NCBI RefSeq assembly: GCF_010548375.1 | Contig: NZ_JAAGLY010000012.1 | Location: 186,001 to 250,000, forward strand | Direction of reading: 5' to 3' | Origin: Streptomyces sp. SID13726 | GTDB taxonomy: Bacteria; Actinomycetota; Actinomycetes; Streptomycetales; Streptomycetaceae | DNA length: 64,000 nt | Shown: in pieces, positions 14,759-24,440 of the stretch | How the letters are laid out: each line of letters starts with the position of its first letter | Position numbering within the stretch: the first letter of the stretch is position 1 | Notes under the pieces: model-generated | What the model was told of the DNA's origin: nothing | Databases searched by the model: none | What the model saw: only the letters and a program-made list of their open reading frames with translations | Position numbers and translations under genes: made by a program

Positions 14759-15847
14759 TCAGCCCAGCTTGTGCATCCAGCCGTGCTTGTCGTCCCGGAC
14801 ACCGCGCTGGACGCCGAGCAGGGCCTCGCGCAGCTTCAGGGTGACCTCACCGGGGTTGCCGTCGCCGTGGGTCCAGCCGTCGGTCTTGGTCTTGACGTGG
14901 CCGATCGGGGTGACGACCGCCGCGGTGCCGCAGGCGAAGACCTCGGTCAGGGCGCCGGAGGCGGCGTCGGCACGCCACTGGTCGAGCGTGATCACGCCCT
15001 CCTCGGCGGTGTACCCGAGGTCACGGGCGACCTGGAGGAGGGAGTCACGGGTGATGCCCTCCAGGATCGAGCCCGTCAGCGAGGGGGTGACGATCCGGTC
15101 GCCGTAGACGAAGGCGATGTTCATCGAGCCGGACTCCTCGACCTTGGTGCGGGTCACCGCGTCGAGGTAGACGACCTGGTCGCAGCCGTTCGCGGCGGCC
15201 TCGGCCTGCGGGAGCAGGGAGGCCGCGTAGTTGCCGCCGGTCTTCGCGTCACCGGTGCCGCCGGGGACCGCGCGGACGTAGTCCTCGGAGACCCAGATGG
15301 TGACCGGCTTGACGCCCCCGGCGAAGTACGCGCCGGACGGGGAGGCGATCAGCATGAAGAGGTACTCGTTGGCCGGGTGGACGCCGAGCGCCGCCTCCGT
15401 GGCGAACATGAACGGCCGCAGGTAGAGGGACTCCTCGCCGCCGTGCGGCGGCACCCAGTCGGCGTCCTGGCCGATCAGCGCGTCGAGGGCCTCCAGGAAC
15501 AGTTCCTCGGGCAGCTCGGCCATCGCCATCCGGCGGGCGGAGTTGCGGAAGCGCCGGGCGTTGGCCTCGGGCCGGAAGACGGCGACCGAGCCGTCCGCCT
15601 GCCGGTAGGCCTTGAGCCCCTCGAAGATCTCCTGGCCGTAGTGGAGCACGTGGGTGGAGGGGTCGATGGAGATCGGGCCGTACGGGACGAGCTGCGCGTC
15701 GTGCCAGCCGCGGCCCTCGGTCCACTTGATCGTCACCATGTGGTCGGTGAAGTGGCGGCCGAACCCGGGGTTGGCCAGGATCGCCTCGCGCTCGGCGGCG
15801 GCGAGCGGACTGGCGGAGGGCTTGAGCTCGATCGTGGGCGTCGTCAT
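14759..15847 (-). CDS. ilvE: Branched-chain amino acid aminotransferase
   Basis: A 362-residue class IV (fold-type IV) PLP aminotransferase. It shows HFTDHMVTIKWTEGRGWHDA, FEGLKAYRQADGSVAVFRPE, the PLP-Lys region DAKTGGNYAASLLPQAEA and the cofactor-phosphate region EVFACGTAAVVTPI. It transfers amino groups between glutamate and the 2-keto acids of Ile, Leu and Val, the last step of the pathway served by cimA, leuB and ilvBNC in this window. The ATG at 15847 is preceded by GAAGGAC; upstream in-frame codons lack conservation. It is transcribed alone, with a terminator close behind it and another hairpin separating it from leuB. Confidence 0.95.
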   Translation of the reverse strand: MTTPTIELKPSASPLAAAEREAILANPGFGRHFTDHMVTIKWTEGRGWHDAQLVPYGPISIDPSTHVLHYGQEIFEGLKAYRQADGSVAVFRPEANARRFRNSARRMAMAELPEELFLEALDALIGQDADWVPPHGGEESLYLRPFMFATEAALGVHPANEYLFMLIASPSGAYFAGGVKPVTIWVSEDYVRAVPGGTGDAKTGGNYAASLLPQAEAAANGCDQVVYLDAVTRTKVEESGSMNIAFVYGDRIVTPSLTGSILEGITRDSLLQVARDLGYTAEEGVITLDQWRADAASGALTEVFACGTAAVVTPIGHVKTKTDGWTHGDGNPGEVTLKLREALLGVQRGVRDDKHGWMHKLG

Positions 15848-16045
15848 GAGTGGTTGTCCTTCACCGGTTGTGTAGTGACGGGCCGCGCTCACGCCCTTTT
15901 ACTGTCAGTGACCAGTGCTAGGACGTCCGAGCATTCCCTCATTCCGCGGCTCCGCGTTCGATTATCGCAAGCGGGGAGCCGGGGAAGAAAACGGCGTGAA
16001 ATGCGACCCAGGGGATGATGGTGACACCCGGCGGGGGACATGCGA

Positions 16046-16076
16046 AAGCCGCCGGGTGCGAGTGACCCGGCGGCTT
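16046..16076 (-). terminator. Terminator hairpin after leuB
   Basis: AAGCCGCCGGGT (16046-16057) pairs with ACCCGGCGGCTT (16065-16076) around GCGAGTG: a 12-pair perfect stem starting 27 bases after the leuB stop. The minus-strand side ends in CTTTCG. The 200 bases between it and ilvE presumably hold the ilvE promoter, which I could not place. Confidence 0.8.
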
Positions 16077-16103
16077 CGAATGCTTTTCGAGTAGGCCGCC
16101 CGG

Positions 16104-17147
16104 TCAGCCGGCTACTCGTACGGCCAGCGCGTCGCCGATCTCGGCGGTGCTGCGGGCGGGCTTGCCGGTGCGCTCGGCGAGGTCGGCGGAGACCGCCTCG
16201 TCGATGCGGGCGGCCTCGGCGTCGTAGCCGAGGTGGCGCAGGAGCAGGGCGACGGACAGGACCGTGGCGGTGGGGTCGGCCTTGCCCTGGCCCGCGATGT
16301 CCGGGGCCGAGCCGTGGACGGGCTCGAACATCGAGGGGAACTCGCCGGAGGGGTTGATGTTGCCGCTCGCGGCGACGCCGATGCCGCCGGAGACGGCCGC
16401 GGCGAGGTCGGTGATGATGTCGCCGAAGAGGTTGTCGGTGACGATCACGTCGAACCGGGCCGGGTCGGTGACCAGGTAGATGGTCGCGGCGTCGACGTGG
16501 ATGTAGTCGGTGGTGACCTCGGGGAAGTCCTTCGCGACCTGGTTGAAGATGTTCGTCCACAGGTGACCGGCGAAGGAGAGCACGTTGTTCTTGTGGACCA
16601 GCGTGAGCTTCTTGCGCGGCCGGGCCTGGGCCCGGGCGAAGGCGTCCCGGACCACGCGCTCGACACCGAAGGCCGTGTTCACGGAGACCTCGGTGGCGAC
16701 CTCGTGCGGGGTGCCCTTGCGGATGGTGCCGCCGTTGCCGGTGTACGGGCCCTCGGTGCCCTCGCGGACGACCACGAAGTCGATGGCGGGCTCGCCCTTC
16801 AGCGGTGTCTCGACACCGGGGAGCAGCTTCGACGGACGCAGGTTGACGTGGTGGTCGAAGAGGAAGCGGAGCTTGAGCAGGAAGCCGCGCTCCAGCACAC
16901 CGGACGGGACCGACGGGTCGCCGATCGCGCCGAGCAGGATCGCGTCGTGCTGCTTGAGCGCGTCCACGTCGGCGTCGGTGAGGGTCTCACCGGTCGCGTG
17001 GTAGCGCTTGGCACCGAAGTCGTACTCCTTGGTCTCCAGCTTCACATCCTGCGGAAGGACGGCGGAGAGGATCTTGAGACCTTCGGCCACGACCTCCTGG
17101 CCGATGCCGTCACCGGGAATCACTGCGAGATTGATGCTGCGAGACAT
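16104..17147 (-). CDS. leuB: 3-isopropylmalate dehydrogenase
   Basis: A 347-residue isocitrate/isopropylmalate dehydrogenase. It shows the N-terminus LAVIPGDGIGQEVVAEGLKI, the substrate Arg region LRFLFDHHVNLRPSKL, VREGTEGPYTG, the metal Asp region VTDNLFGDIITDLAAA, and the NAD region HGSAPDIAGQGKADPTA. It oxidises 3-isopropylmalate in leucine synthesis, and in the citramalate route also acts on 3-methylmalate, linking it to cimA. The ATG at 17147 lies only 6 bases after a good -10 element, so the mRNA is probably leaderless. Confidence 0.95.
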   Translation of the reverse strand: MSRSINLAVIPGDGIGQEVVAEGLKILSAVLPQDVKLETKEYDFGAKRYHATGETLTDADVDALKQHDAILLGAIGDPSVPSGVLERGFLLKLRFLFDHHVNLRPSKLLPGVETPLKGEPAIDFVVVREGTEGPYTGNGGTIRKGTPHEVATEVSVNTAFGVERVVRDAFARAQARPRKKLTLVHKNNVLSFAGHLWTNIFNQVAKDFPEVTTDYIHVDAATIYLVTDPARFDVIVTDNLFGDIITDLAAAVSGGIGVAASGNINPSGEFPSMFEPVHGSAPDIAGQGKADPTATVLSVALLLRHLGYDAEAARIDEAVSADLAERTGKPARSTAEIGDALAVRVAG

Positions 17148-17153
17148 GCGGGA

Positions 17154-17182
17154 ACCCTACTCCGCGTCCCATGGGATGACAC
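17154..17182 (-). promoter_or_regulatory. Candidate leaderless promoter of leuB
   Basis: On the minus strand GTGTCA (-35) is followed after 17 bases by TAGGGT (-10), whose end is 6 bases from the ATG. Transcription would begin at or next to the start codon, consistent with the lack of a strong ribosome binding site. Confidence 0.4.
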
Positions 17183-17289
17183 GCCCTGTCCGCGATACGG
17201 ACAGCCGCGCAGGGACCGGCGTCAGCCGTTCGATCCTCGTTCACCCTTAGGTGTGGCGGGCGTTGGTGTCCGCTGGGAACTTCACGGAC

Positions 17290-18852
17290 ATGGACCTTCC
17301 CGACTTCGGCATCCCGCCGCGGCTCGCACGCCGGATGAGCATGGCCGAGCAGCACGAGTACCTGCGGACGAAGCTGTCCCGGCGCCGCACGCTGGTGACC
17401 GCGGGCGCGGTGGCCGGCGGCCTGCTGACGGGCTGTTCCGCCGAGGGGGCGTCCACCGCCGTCCCCTCCCCCACCCCCACAGCCACCGGCTCGGTGCACG
17501 GCTCCGTCGTCTCCCCCTTCGGCCGCCATCTGGCCTTCGGCGCGGACCCGCGGAGCCAGCTGCGGATCTCCTGGCAGGTGCCGCTCGCGGTGAAGAGGCC
17601 GTACGTCCGGGTGGGCCTGAAGCCGGACGACCTGAGCCGCAAGATCGAGGCCGAGGTCCGCGATCTGCACACCCCGGGGCAGACCGGCGTACGCCTCGCC
17701 CTGGACCAGTACTACCTGCACGCCGCCCTCGACGGACTGCACCCCGGGACGACGTACTACTACGGCGTCGGCCACGACGGCTTCGACCCGGCGGACGCGC
17801 GGCACCGCTCGACCGTCAGCAGCTTCCGCACGGCCCCGGCGCGCCCGGAGAAGTTCGTGTTCACCGCCTTCGGCGACCAGGGCGTGGGCACGGCGGCGGC
17901 CGCCAACGACAACCTCCTGCTGCGCCAGAAGCCCGCCTTCCACCTGCACGCGGGGGACATCTGCTACGCCGACGGCAGCGGCCGGGGCCAGAAGTCGGAC
18001 GGCTACGACCCGGGCTTCTGGGATCTGTTCCTCAAGCAGAACGAGCCGGTCACCCGGACCGTGCCGTGGATGGTGACGACCGGCAACCACGACATGGAGG
18101 CCTGGTACTCCCCCGACGGCTACGGCGGCCAGCTGGCCCGCTGGTCCCTCCCGGACAGCGGCTTCGACCCGCGCTCGGCGCCGGGCGTGTACTCCTTCGT
18201 GTACGGCAACGTCGGCGTGGTGGCGCTGGACGCGAACGACGTGTCGTACGAGATCCCCGCCAACTTCGGCTGCACGTCCGGGAAGCAGACGAAGTGGCTG
18301 GCCAAGAGGCTGGGTGAGCTGCGGGCGGCGAAGGACGTCGACTTCGTGGTCGTCTACTTCCACCACTGCGCGTACTCGACGTCCTCGCACGCCTCCGACG
18401 GCGGGGTGCGCGCGGAGTGGCTGCCGCTGTTCGAGAAGCACCAGGTGGACCTGGTGATCAACGGGCACAACCACGTCTACGAGCGCACGGACGCGATCCG
18501 CGGCGGCGAGGTCGGCCGGAAGGTGCCGGTCGGCGGCGCCACGGATCCGACGCGGGACGGGATCGTGTACGTGACGGCGGGCGGGGGCGGCCGGGATCTG
18601 TACGGCTTCCCGTCGGGCGTGCGGGAGAGCTACGAGGGACATGTGCACGACCACGAGTCCGTCGAGAGCTTCCACTGGACGGAGTCGCAGCAGTCGGCGA
18701 AGGAGACGGTGGAGTGGTCGCGGGTGCGCTACCGCGGGTTCTCGCTGCTCTCGGTGGAGGCGGAGAGCGGCACCCGGCCGCGGCTGACGGTGTCCGCGCT
18801 CGCGCAGGACGGGAAGCGCGTCGACCATTTCGAGGTGCGGCGCGGCACGTGA
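17290..18852 (+). CDS. Tat-exported purple acid phosphatase-like lipoprotein
   Basis: A 520-residue metallophosphoesterase. The N-terminus carries a twin-arginine motif (SRRRTLVTAG) and a lipobox LLTGC with Cys49, so it is likely exported folded and lipid-anchored. A fibronectin-like purple acid phosphatase N-domain (about residues 70-200) precedes the catalytic domain. The dinuclear metal motifs are complete: FGDQGVG, GDICYADG, TTGNHDM, YFHHCAYS and NGHNHVYER. It probably hydrolyses phosphate esters at the cell surface. It is divergent from leuB. The ATG at 17290 is chosen; the later MSMAEQHEYL is possible but would still retain the Tat motif. Confidence 0.9.
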   Translation: MDLPDFGIPPRLARRMSMAEQHEYLRTKLSRRRTLVTAGAVAGGLLTGCSAEGASTAVPSPTPTATGSVHGSVVSPFGRHLAFGADPRSQLRISWQVPLAVKRPYVRVGLKPDDLSRKIEAEVRDLHTPGQTGVRLALDQYYLHAALDGLHPGTTYYYGVGHDGFDPADARHRSTVSSFRTAPARPEKFVFTAFGDQGVGTAAAANDNLLLRQKPAFHLHAGDICYADGSGRGQKSDGYDPGFWDLFLKQNEPVTRTVPWMVTTGNHDMEAWYSPDGYGGQLARWSLPDSGFDPRSAPGVYSFVYGNVGVVALDANDVSYEIPANFGCTSGKQTKWLAKRLGELRAAKDVDFVVVYFHHCAYSTSSHASDGGVRAEWLPLFEKHQVDLVINGHNHVYERTDAIRGGEVGRKVPVGGATDPTRDGIVYVTAGGGGRDLYGFPSGVRESYEGHVHDHESVESFHWTESQQSAKETVEWSRVRYRGFSLLSVEAESGTRPRLTVSALAQDGKRVDHFEVRRGT

Positions 18853-18893
18853 GGCCGCGCCGCACCCCGAGCGGGGCGGCTCCCGGCTCTGGG

Positions 18894-18921
18894 TTTCCGG
18901 CTTCCGGTTTCCGGCTTCCGG
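18894..18921. repeat. Exact 14-bp tandem duplication
   Basis: TTTCCGGCTTCCGG occurs twice without spacing between the phosphatase gene and the 43-residue gene. Each unit itself contains two TTCCGG cores. No function is apparent. Confidence 0.8.
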
Positions 18922-18934
18922 CTGGAGCAGCTGC

Positions 18935-19066
18935 TCAGTGGCCGGTCGAGCCGCCGTTGTCACGGCGGTCGAGGGCGCGCTGGAGAGCGGCTGCGGCGTT
19001 CTTGCGGTCGTTCTCGCTCGTACGGGAGATGTGACGGACTCGACGGCGGGCGGTCGTCTCGGCCAT
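18935..19066 (-). CDS. Small basic 43-residue protein, conserved-looking
   Basis: A short frame from ATG 19066 encodes MAETTARRRVRHISRTSEN followed by DRKNAAAALQRALDRRDNGG and STGH. GAAGGAG lies well placed before the ATG, and the codons are fully Streptomyces-like. The middle (residues 18-36) would form a charged amphipathic helix. I recall similar small proteins in other Streptomyces but cannot verify this. No function is known. It converges on the phosphatase gene. Confidence 0.7.
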   Translation of the reverse strand: MAETTARRRVRHISRTSENDRKNAAAALQRALDRRDNGGSTGH

Positions 19067-19280
19067 GAGGAATCGACTCCTTCGAACAAAAGGGAAGGGG
19101 ACAACGAGACGCCGGAAGGGGCGGGGAGCGATGGGCCGCAGGGGTTGCCTGCACGGGCCCGGCTCACGACCGCCATTCGCTTGATCGAGCGAGACGTTCG
19201 GCTTCTACCAAGCTAAGCGAGGACAGCCGGTCTGTCTCCACAATTACTCGGACTTCCTACTATCTGAGACGGCACCACGA

Positions 19281-19306
19281 AGGGGCCGGGCTTCAGCCCG
19301 GCCCCT
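19281..19306 (-). terminator. Terminator hairpin after pruA
   Basis: AGGGGCCGGGC (19281-19291), loop TTCA, GCCCGGCCCCT (19296-19306): an 11-pair perfect stem starting 20 bases beyond the pruA stop. The rest of the gap to 19067 carries the region upstream of the 43-residue gene and no other gene. Confidence 0.85.
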
Positions 19307-19325
19307 CATGACAGATTCCCGCAGG

Positions 19326-20957
<1,632 letters not shown>

Positions 20958-20996
20958 GGGTTCCGTAACTCCTTGCACTTGAGCGGGTGTTCGGGC

Positions 20997-21065
20997 TCAG
21001 CCCTTGCTGATCATGCTGCGCGCGAAGAAGCGCAGGTTCGCCGGCTTCTCCGCGAGCCTTCGCAT
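20997..21065 (-). pseudogene. Duplicated 3' end of the proline dehydrogenase gene
   Basis: These 69 bases encode MRRLAEKPANLRFFARSMIS-KG-stop. The end of the intact gene (21130-21198) encodes MRRLAEKPANLRFFVRSMIS-HG-stop. The two DNA copies are nearly identical over 23 codons, are 133 bases apart and share phase and stop. The intervening 64 bases contain a GGGGGTTGTCCCCC-type Streptomyces intergenic sequence. This is the scar of a partial duplication or of a lost second gene copy. Confidence 0.85.
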
Positions 21066-21129
21066 GCTGTGCCATCCCGGGGGACAACCCCCGGACCCCC
21101 GGCCGAAGACGCGGCACAACCTCGTTTCC

Positions 21130-22056
21130 TCAGCCATGCGAGATCATGCTCCGGACGAAGAAGCGCAGGTTCGCCGGCTTCTCCGCGAGCCGTCGCATGA
21201 AGTAGCCGTACCAGTCGGTGCCGTAGGCCGTGTAGACGCGCATGCGGTGGCCCTCGGCGGCGAGGCGGAGGTGCTCGTCGCCGCGGATGCCGTAGAGCAT
21301 CTGGAACTCGTACTCGTCCGGCTTGCGGCCGGCCTTGCGGGCGAGTTCCTGGGCGATGGAGATCAGGCGCGGGTCGTGGGAGCCGACCATCGGGTAGCCC
21401 TCGCCCTCCATGAGGACGCGCAGGACCCGGACGTACGCCTTGTCGATCTCGTGCTTCTGCTGGTAGGCCACCTCGGCGGGCTCCTTGTAGGCGCCCTTCA
21501 CGAGCCGCACCCGGCTGCCGGCCTCGGCGAGCCGGCGGGCGTCGGCCTCGGTGCGGAAGAGGTAGGCCTGGATGACACAGCCGGTCTGCGGGAAGTCCTT
21601 CCGCAGCTCCTCGTGGATGGCGAACATCGAGTCGAGGGTGGTGTGGTCCTCGGCGTCGAGCGTGACGGTCGTACCGATGGCGGCGGCGGCCTCGACGACG
21701 GGCCGGACGTTGGCGAGCGCCAGCTCGTGCCCGCCGGGGAGCGCCTGGCCGAACATCGACAGTTTCACGGACATCTCGGCCCTGGTACCCAGTTCGAGGT
21801 CCTTGAGCCGTTCGATCAGCGCGAGATAGGCGTCCCGGGCGGCCTCGGCCTGCTCGGGCGTGGTGATGTCCTCGCCGACGACGTCCATCGTCAGCTCCAG
21901 ACCACGGTCGGTCAGCTCGCGCACAATCGGCACGATCTCGTCGACCGTCTCGCCCGGGATGAAGCGGTCGACGACCTGCCTGGTCACCGGGGCCGCCGAG
22001 ATCAGGCGTCGCATCCGGTCGCTGCGCGACGCGGCAAGAATCACGGGACCCAGCAC
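21130..22056 (-). CDS. Proline dehydrogenase
   Basis: A 308-residue monofunctional, FAD-dependent PRODH of the short actinobacterial type. It shows LTMDVVGEDITTPEQAE, VTLDAEDHTTLDSMF, the active-site strand RVRLVKGAYKEPAEV and the C-terminal substrate-binding helix YFMRRLAEKPANLRFF with its paired Arg. It oxidises proline to P5C at the membrane, feeding the P5C dehydrogenase downstream. The GTG start at 22056 (VLGPVILAASRSDR) is preceded by TGGAGG, and homology begins there. It is divergent from the PucR-type gene 145 bases away, which is the natural candidate regulator. Confidence 0.95.
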   Translation of the reverse strand: MLGPVILAASRSDRMRRLISAAPVTRQVVDRFIPGETVDEIVPIVRELTDRGLELTMDVVGEDITTPEQAEAARDAYLALIERLKDLELGTRAEMSVKLSMFGQALPGGHELALANVRPVVEAAAAIGTTVTLDAEDHTTLDSMFAIHEELRKDFPQTGCVIQAYLFRTEADARRLAEAGSRVRLVKGAYKEPAEVAYQQKHEIDKAYVRVLRVLMEGEGYPMVGSHDPRLISIAQELARKAGRKPDEYEFQMLYGIRGDEHLRLAAEGHRMRVYTAYGTDWYGYFMRRLAEKPANLRFFVRSMISHG

Positions 22057-22201
22057 GGGGCACCTCCACAGACCAGCAGACAGAACCACCGTGAAACCTA
22101 AGGATCGCTTCGATCGTCGACCATCGACAGCTGTCACGCATCCGTGCCGCAGATCTCAGACAGATGTATGAAGGGGCGCGGAATTGCGGGAGAATGCCCG
22201 G

Positions 22202-24175
22202 GTGACGTCCGATGCCGCATCTTTCAGCCACGCAGGTGACTACCAGGAGCTGGTCGACGAGATCTCGGAGCTCCTGGGCGTCCCGGCGACCCTGGAGAAC
22301 CGTGACTTCGAGCTGATCGCCTTCGGTGCGTACGACAGTGAGGGCGACCTCGATCCCTCCGCCCTGGACCCCGTCCGCACCCGCTCGATCCTGACCCGGC
22401 GCTCCACGGCCACGGTCCGGACCTGGTTCGAGGGCTTCGGCATCACGCGGGCGACCGCCCCCGTACGCATCCCGCCGACCCCGGAGGCAGGGGTGTACCG
22501 GGGCCGGATCTGCCTTCCCGTACGGCATCGCGGAGTCGTCCTCGGTTACGTCTGGCTCCTGGACTCCGACCCCGGCCCGACCGACCGGCAGCTCGACGCG
22601 GCCATGCGGGTGACCACCCGGATCGGCGCCCTCCTCGCGGACGAGGCCCAGCACGGGGCCGACCTCAGCCGGGAACTCCGGGCCGTCCTCACCGCCGAGC
22701 GCGGCTGGCAGTCCGACATGGCGGTGGCCGCCCTGCGCACGGCCCTCGGCTCCCGCGCCGACGGCCCGTACGCGGTGGTCTGCGTCGCCCCCTGGCCCTC
22801 CCCCGACCCGGACGACGCCCCGTCCGCCCGCACGCTCCCCCACACGACGGCCCTGTGCACGGTCCCGTGGGGCACGGCAGGCCAGTCCCTGGCGGCCCTG
22901 GTACGCCTGCGCGCGACGGACACCCTGACACCGGCGACGTCTGCGGCGACACGGCTGCTGGAGCGGGCTCGGGGGGCCGGGGCCGGGAGCGGGGTCGAGG
23001 GGCGGGCTGCGGAGTACAGCGGCGCGGTGGGGGCGGGTGCCGGGAGGTATGGGGTGGGCGGCGAGATGGGTGAGGGGCGAGGCGAGGGCAGGGGCGACGA
23101 TCGGTCGGGGAAGGGGCGGGGGCCGGGGGGCGGCACGGTTGGGAGCGGGAGGCCGGGGGGCGCGAGCAGGAGCGGGGAGTCGGGGGGCACGGGCACAGGT
23201 GGCGGGCCCAGCGGCACAGGGGGAAGCGGGAGGCCGGGCGGCGAGGGCAGAAACGATGGGCCGGGCGGCACAGCCGGAGACGGGAGGCCGGGCGGCACGG
23301 TCACGATTGGCGGGCCGGGCGGCACAGCCGGAGACGGAAAGCCTGACGGCACGAGCACAAGTAGCGGGCCCAGCGGCACAGACACAAGTGGCGGGCCCAA
23401 CAGCACAGCCGGAAGCGGGAAGCCCAGCGGCGAGGGCAGAACCGATGCGCCCAGCGGCGCAGCCGGAAGCGGTAAGCCGGGCAGCACGAGCACGAGTAGC
23501 GGGCCCAGCCACACAGCCGGAACCGGGGCACCGGGCGGCACAGCCGCGACCGGGCAACCCGGCGCCTCAGCCGGAACCGGGAAGCCCGACGGCACAGGCA
23601 CGAGCGGCGGGCCCAGCCGCACAACCGGAACCGGGGCACCAGGCGGCACAGCCGCGACCGGGCAGCCGGGCGGCACGTCAGGCAGCGCTCCGATCAGCGG
23701 TACGCCGAGAAGGGCGGCGGCGCCAGGACCCGTGCCTCTCCCCGCGCCCCCGGAGACGGCGGCCGCCGGTGTCGCCGCCGCGCGGGTGGGGCTCGCCGAG
23801 CTGGCCGCCGCCTGGCAGGAGGCGTCGGCCGCCGCGAGGGCCGCGCTCGCGGAGCCCGGGTTCGGCCCGGTCGCGGAGTGGTCCCGCATCGGCCCGTACC
23901 GCCTCCTGACCGCACTCCCCCCGGAGACGGCCCACGACCCCGCCGTACGCCCCCTCCTCACCCCGGCCCACCGCGACCTCGCCCGCACCGCCGAGACCTA
24001 CCTCGACTGCGCGGGCCAGGCCACCCGCACCGCCACCGAACTCGGCATCCACCGCCAGACGTTGTACTACCGGCTGTCCCGGGTGGAGCAGCTCACGGGC
24101 CTGGACCTGGACGACGGGGAGGACCGGCTGCTGCTGCACATGGCGCTGAAGGGGGCGCGGCTCTCCAGCCGTTGA
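22202..24175 (+). CDS. PucR-type regulator with long repeat linker
   Basis: A 657-residue protein. Residues 1-255 are a typical N-terminal sensory region (DYQELVDEISELLGVPATLE, VWLLDSDPGPTDRQLDAAM). Residues 311-490 are exactly twenty 9-residue units of pattern G-T-x-x-x-G-x-P-x, flanked by further Gly-rich sequence. The C-terminal 150 residues end in the PucR helix-turn-helix (ATRTATELGIHRQTLYYRLS, RVEQLTGLDLDD). Relatives as I know them are about 400 residues and lack the linker. Divergent placement from the proline genes suggests a proline-responsive activator. GTG 22202 follows GGGAG. The frame stays open through the repeat and the HTH is intact, so it is not a pseudogene. Confidence 0.88.
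   Translation: MTSDAASFSHAGDYQELVDEISELLGVPATLENRDFELIAFGAYDSEGDLDPSALDPVRTRSILTRRSTATVRTWFEGFGITRATAPVRIPPTPEAGVYRGRICLPVRHRGVVLGYVWLLDSDPGPTDRQLDAAMRVTTRIGALLADEAQHGADLSRELRAVLTAERGWQSDMAVAALRTALGSRADGPYAVVCVAPWPSPDPDDAPSARTLPHTTALCTVPWGTAGQSLAALVRLRATDTLTPATSAATRLLERARGAGAGSGVEGRAAEYSGAVGAGAGRYGVGGEMGEGRGEGRGDDRSGKGRGPGGGTVGSGRPGGASRSGESGGTGTGGGPSGTGGSGRPGGEGRNDGPGGTAGDGRPGGTVTIGGPGGTAGDGKPDGTSTSSGPSGTDTSGGPNSTAGSGKPSGEGRTDAPSGAAGSGKPGSTSTSSGPSHTAGTGAPGGTAATGQPGASAGTGKPDGTGTSGGPSRTTGTGAPGGTAATGQPGGTSGSAPISGTPRRAAAPGPVPLPAPPETAAAGVAAARVGLAELAAAWQEASAAARAALAEPGFGPVAEWSRIGPYRLLTALPPETAHDPAVRPLLTPAHRDLARTAETYLDCAGQATRTATELGIHRQTLYYRLSRVEQLTGLDLDDGEDRLLLHMALKGARLSSR
23132..23671 (+). repeat. 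Twenty 27-bp coding repeats (9 residues each)
   Basis: Starting at 23132, the translation reads as 20 consecutive 9-mers ending at 23671: GTVGSGRPG, GASRSGESG, GTGTGGGPS, ... GTAGDGRPG, GTVTIGGPG ... GTGTSGGPS, RTTGTGAPG, GTAATGQPG. Several units recur (GTAATGQPG twice, STAGSGKPS/GAAGSGKPG). Gly at position 6 and Pro at position 8 are nearly invariant. The array is in phase throughout with no stop. Confidence 0.9.
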
Positions 24176-24366
24176 CGGACCTGCACGATCCGCTACTTCG
24201 TCAGCAGCGAAGGCAGCCGGGTTCTTCTGAAGCACGGCTCCGACACCGGCCCTTGGCGCCCATGTTCCGATCGGACGGCGCCGTGGTTCAAGCGTGTGCC
24301 GTATCGATCTTCCTAGGCTTCGACGGCGGAGGGGACCCGATTTTCCCTGTCCCTTCGGCACATGAT

Positions 24367-24391
24367 CGGCTCCTCGACCGTCGAGGAGCCG
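24367..24391. promoter_or_regulatory. Perfect hairpin upstream of the GMC gene
   Basis: CGGCTCCTCGA (24367-24377), CCG, TCGAGGAGCCG (24381-24391), followed on the plus strand by TCTTTCTG. It lies 50 bases before the GMC oxidoreductase and 190 bases after the PucR gene. It could be a terminator for the PucR transcript or an operator. The rest of the gap 24176-24440 shows nothing else I can name. Confidence 0.55.
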
Positions 24392-24440
24392 TCTTTCTGA
24401 ATCCGGCTGGTCGGGCAAGGCTGCCGTGGGAAGCGGAGAC

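Noticed and set aside
23132..23671. The 27-bp repeats as a CRISPR array
   Set aside because: There are no spacers; units are contiguous, in phase with a coding frame, and no cas genes are near.
22546..23988. Antisense 480-codon Pro-rich frame through the PucR repeat
   Set aside because: It is created by the repeat's lack of stops on either strand. The sense strand has the conserved sensory region and PucR helix-turn-helix at the two ends.
24367..24391. The GMC-upstream hairpin as an insertion-sequence end or attachment site
   Set aside because: There is no transposase, target duplication or integrase in the window; terminator or operator is simpler.
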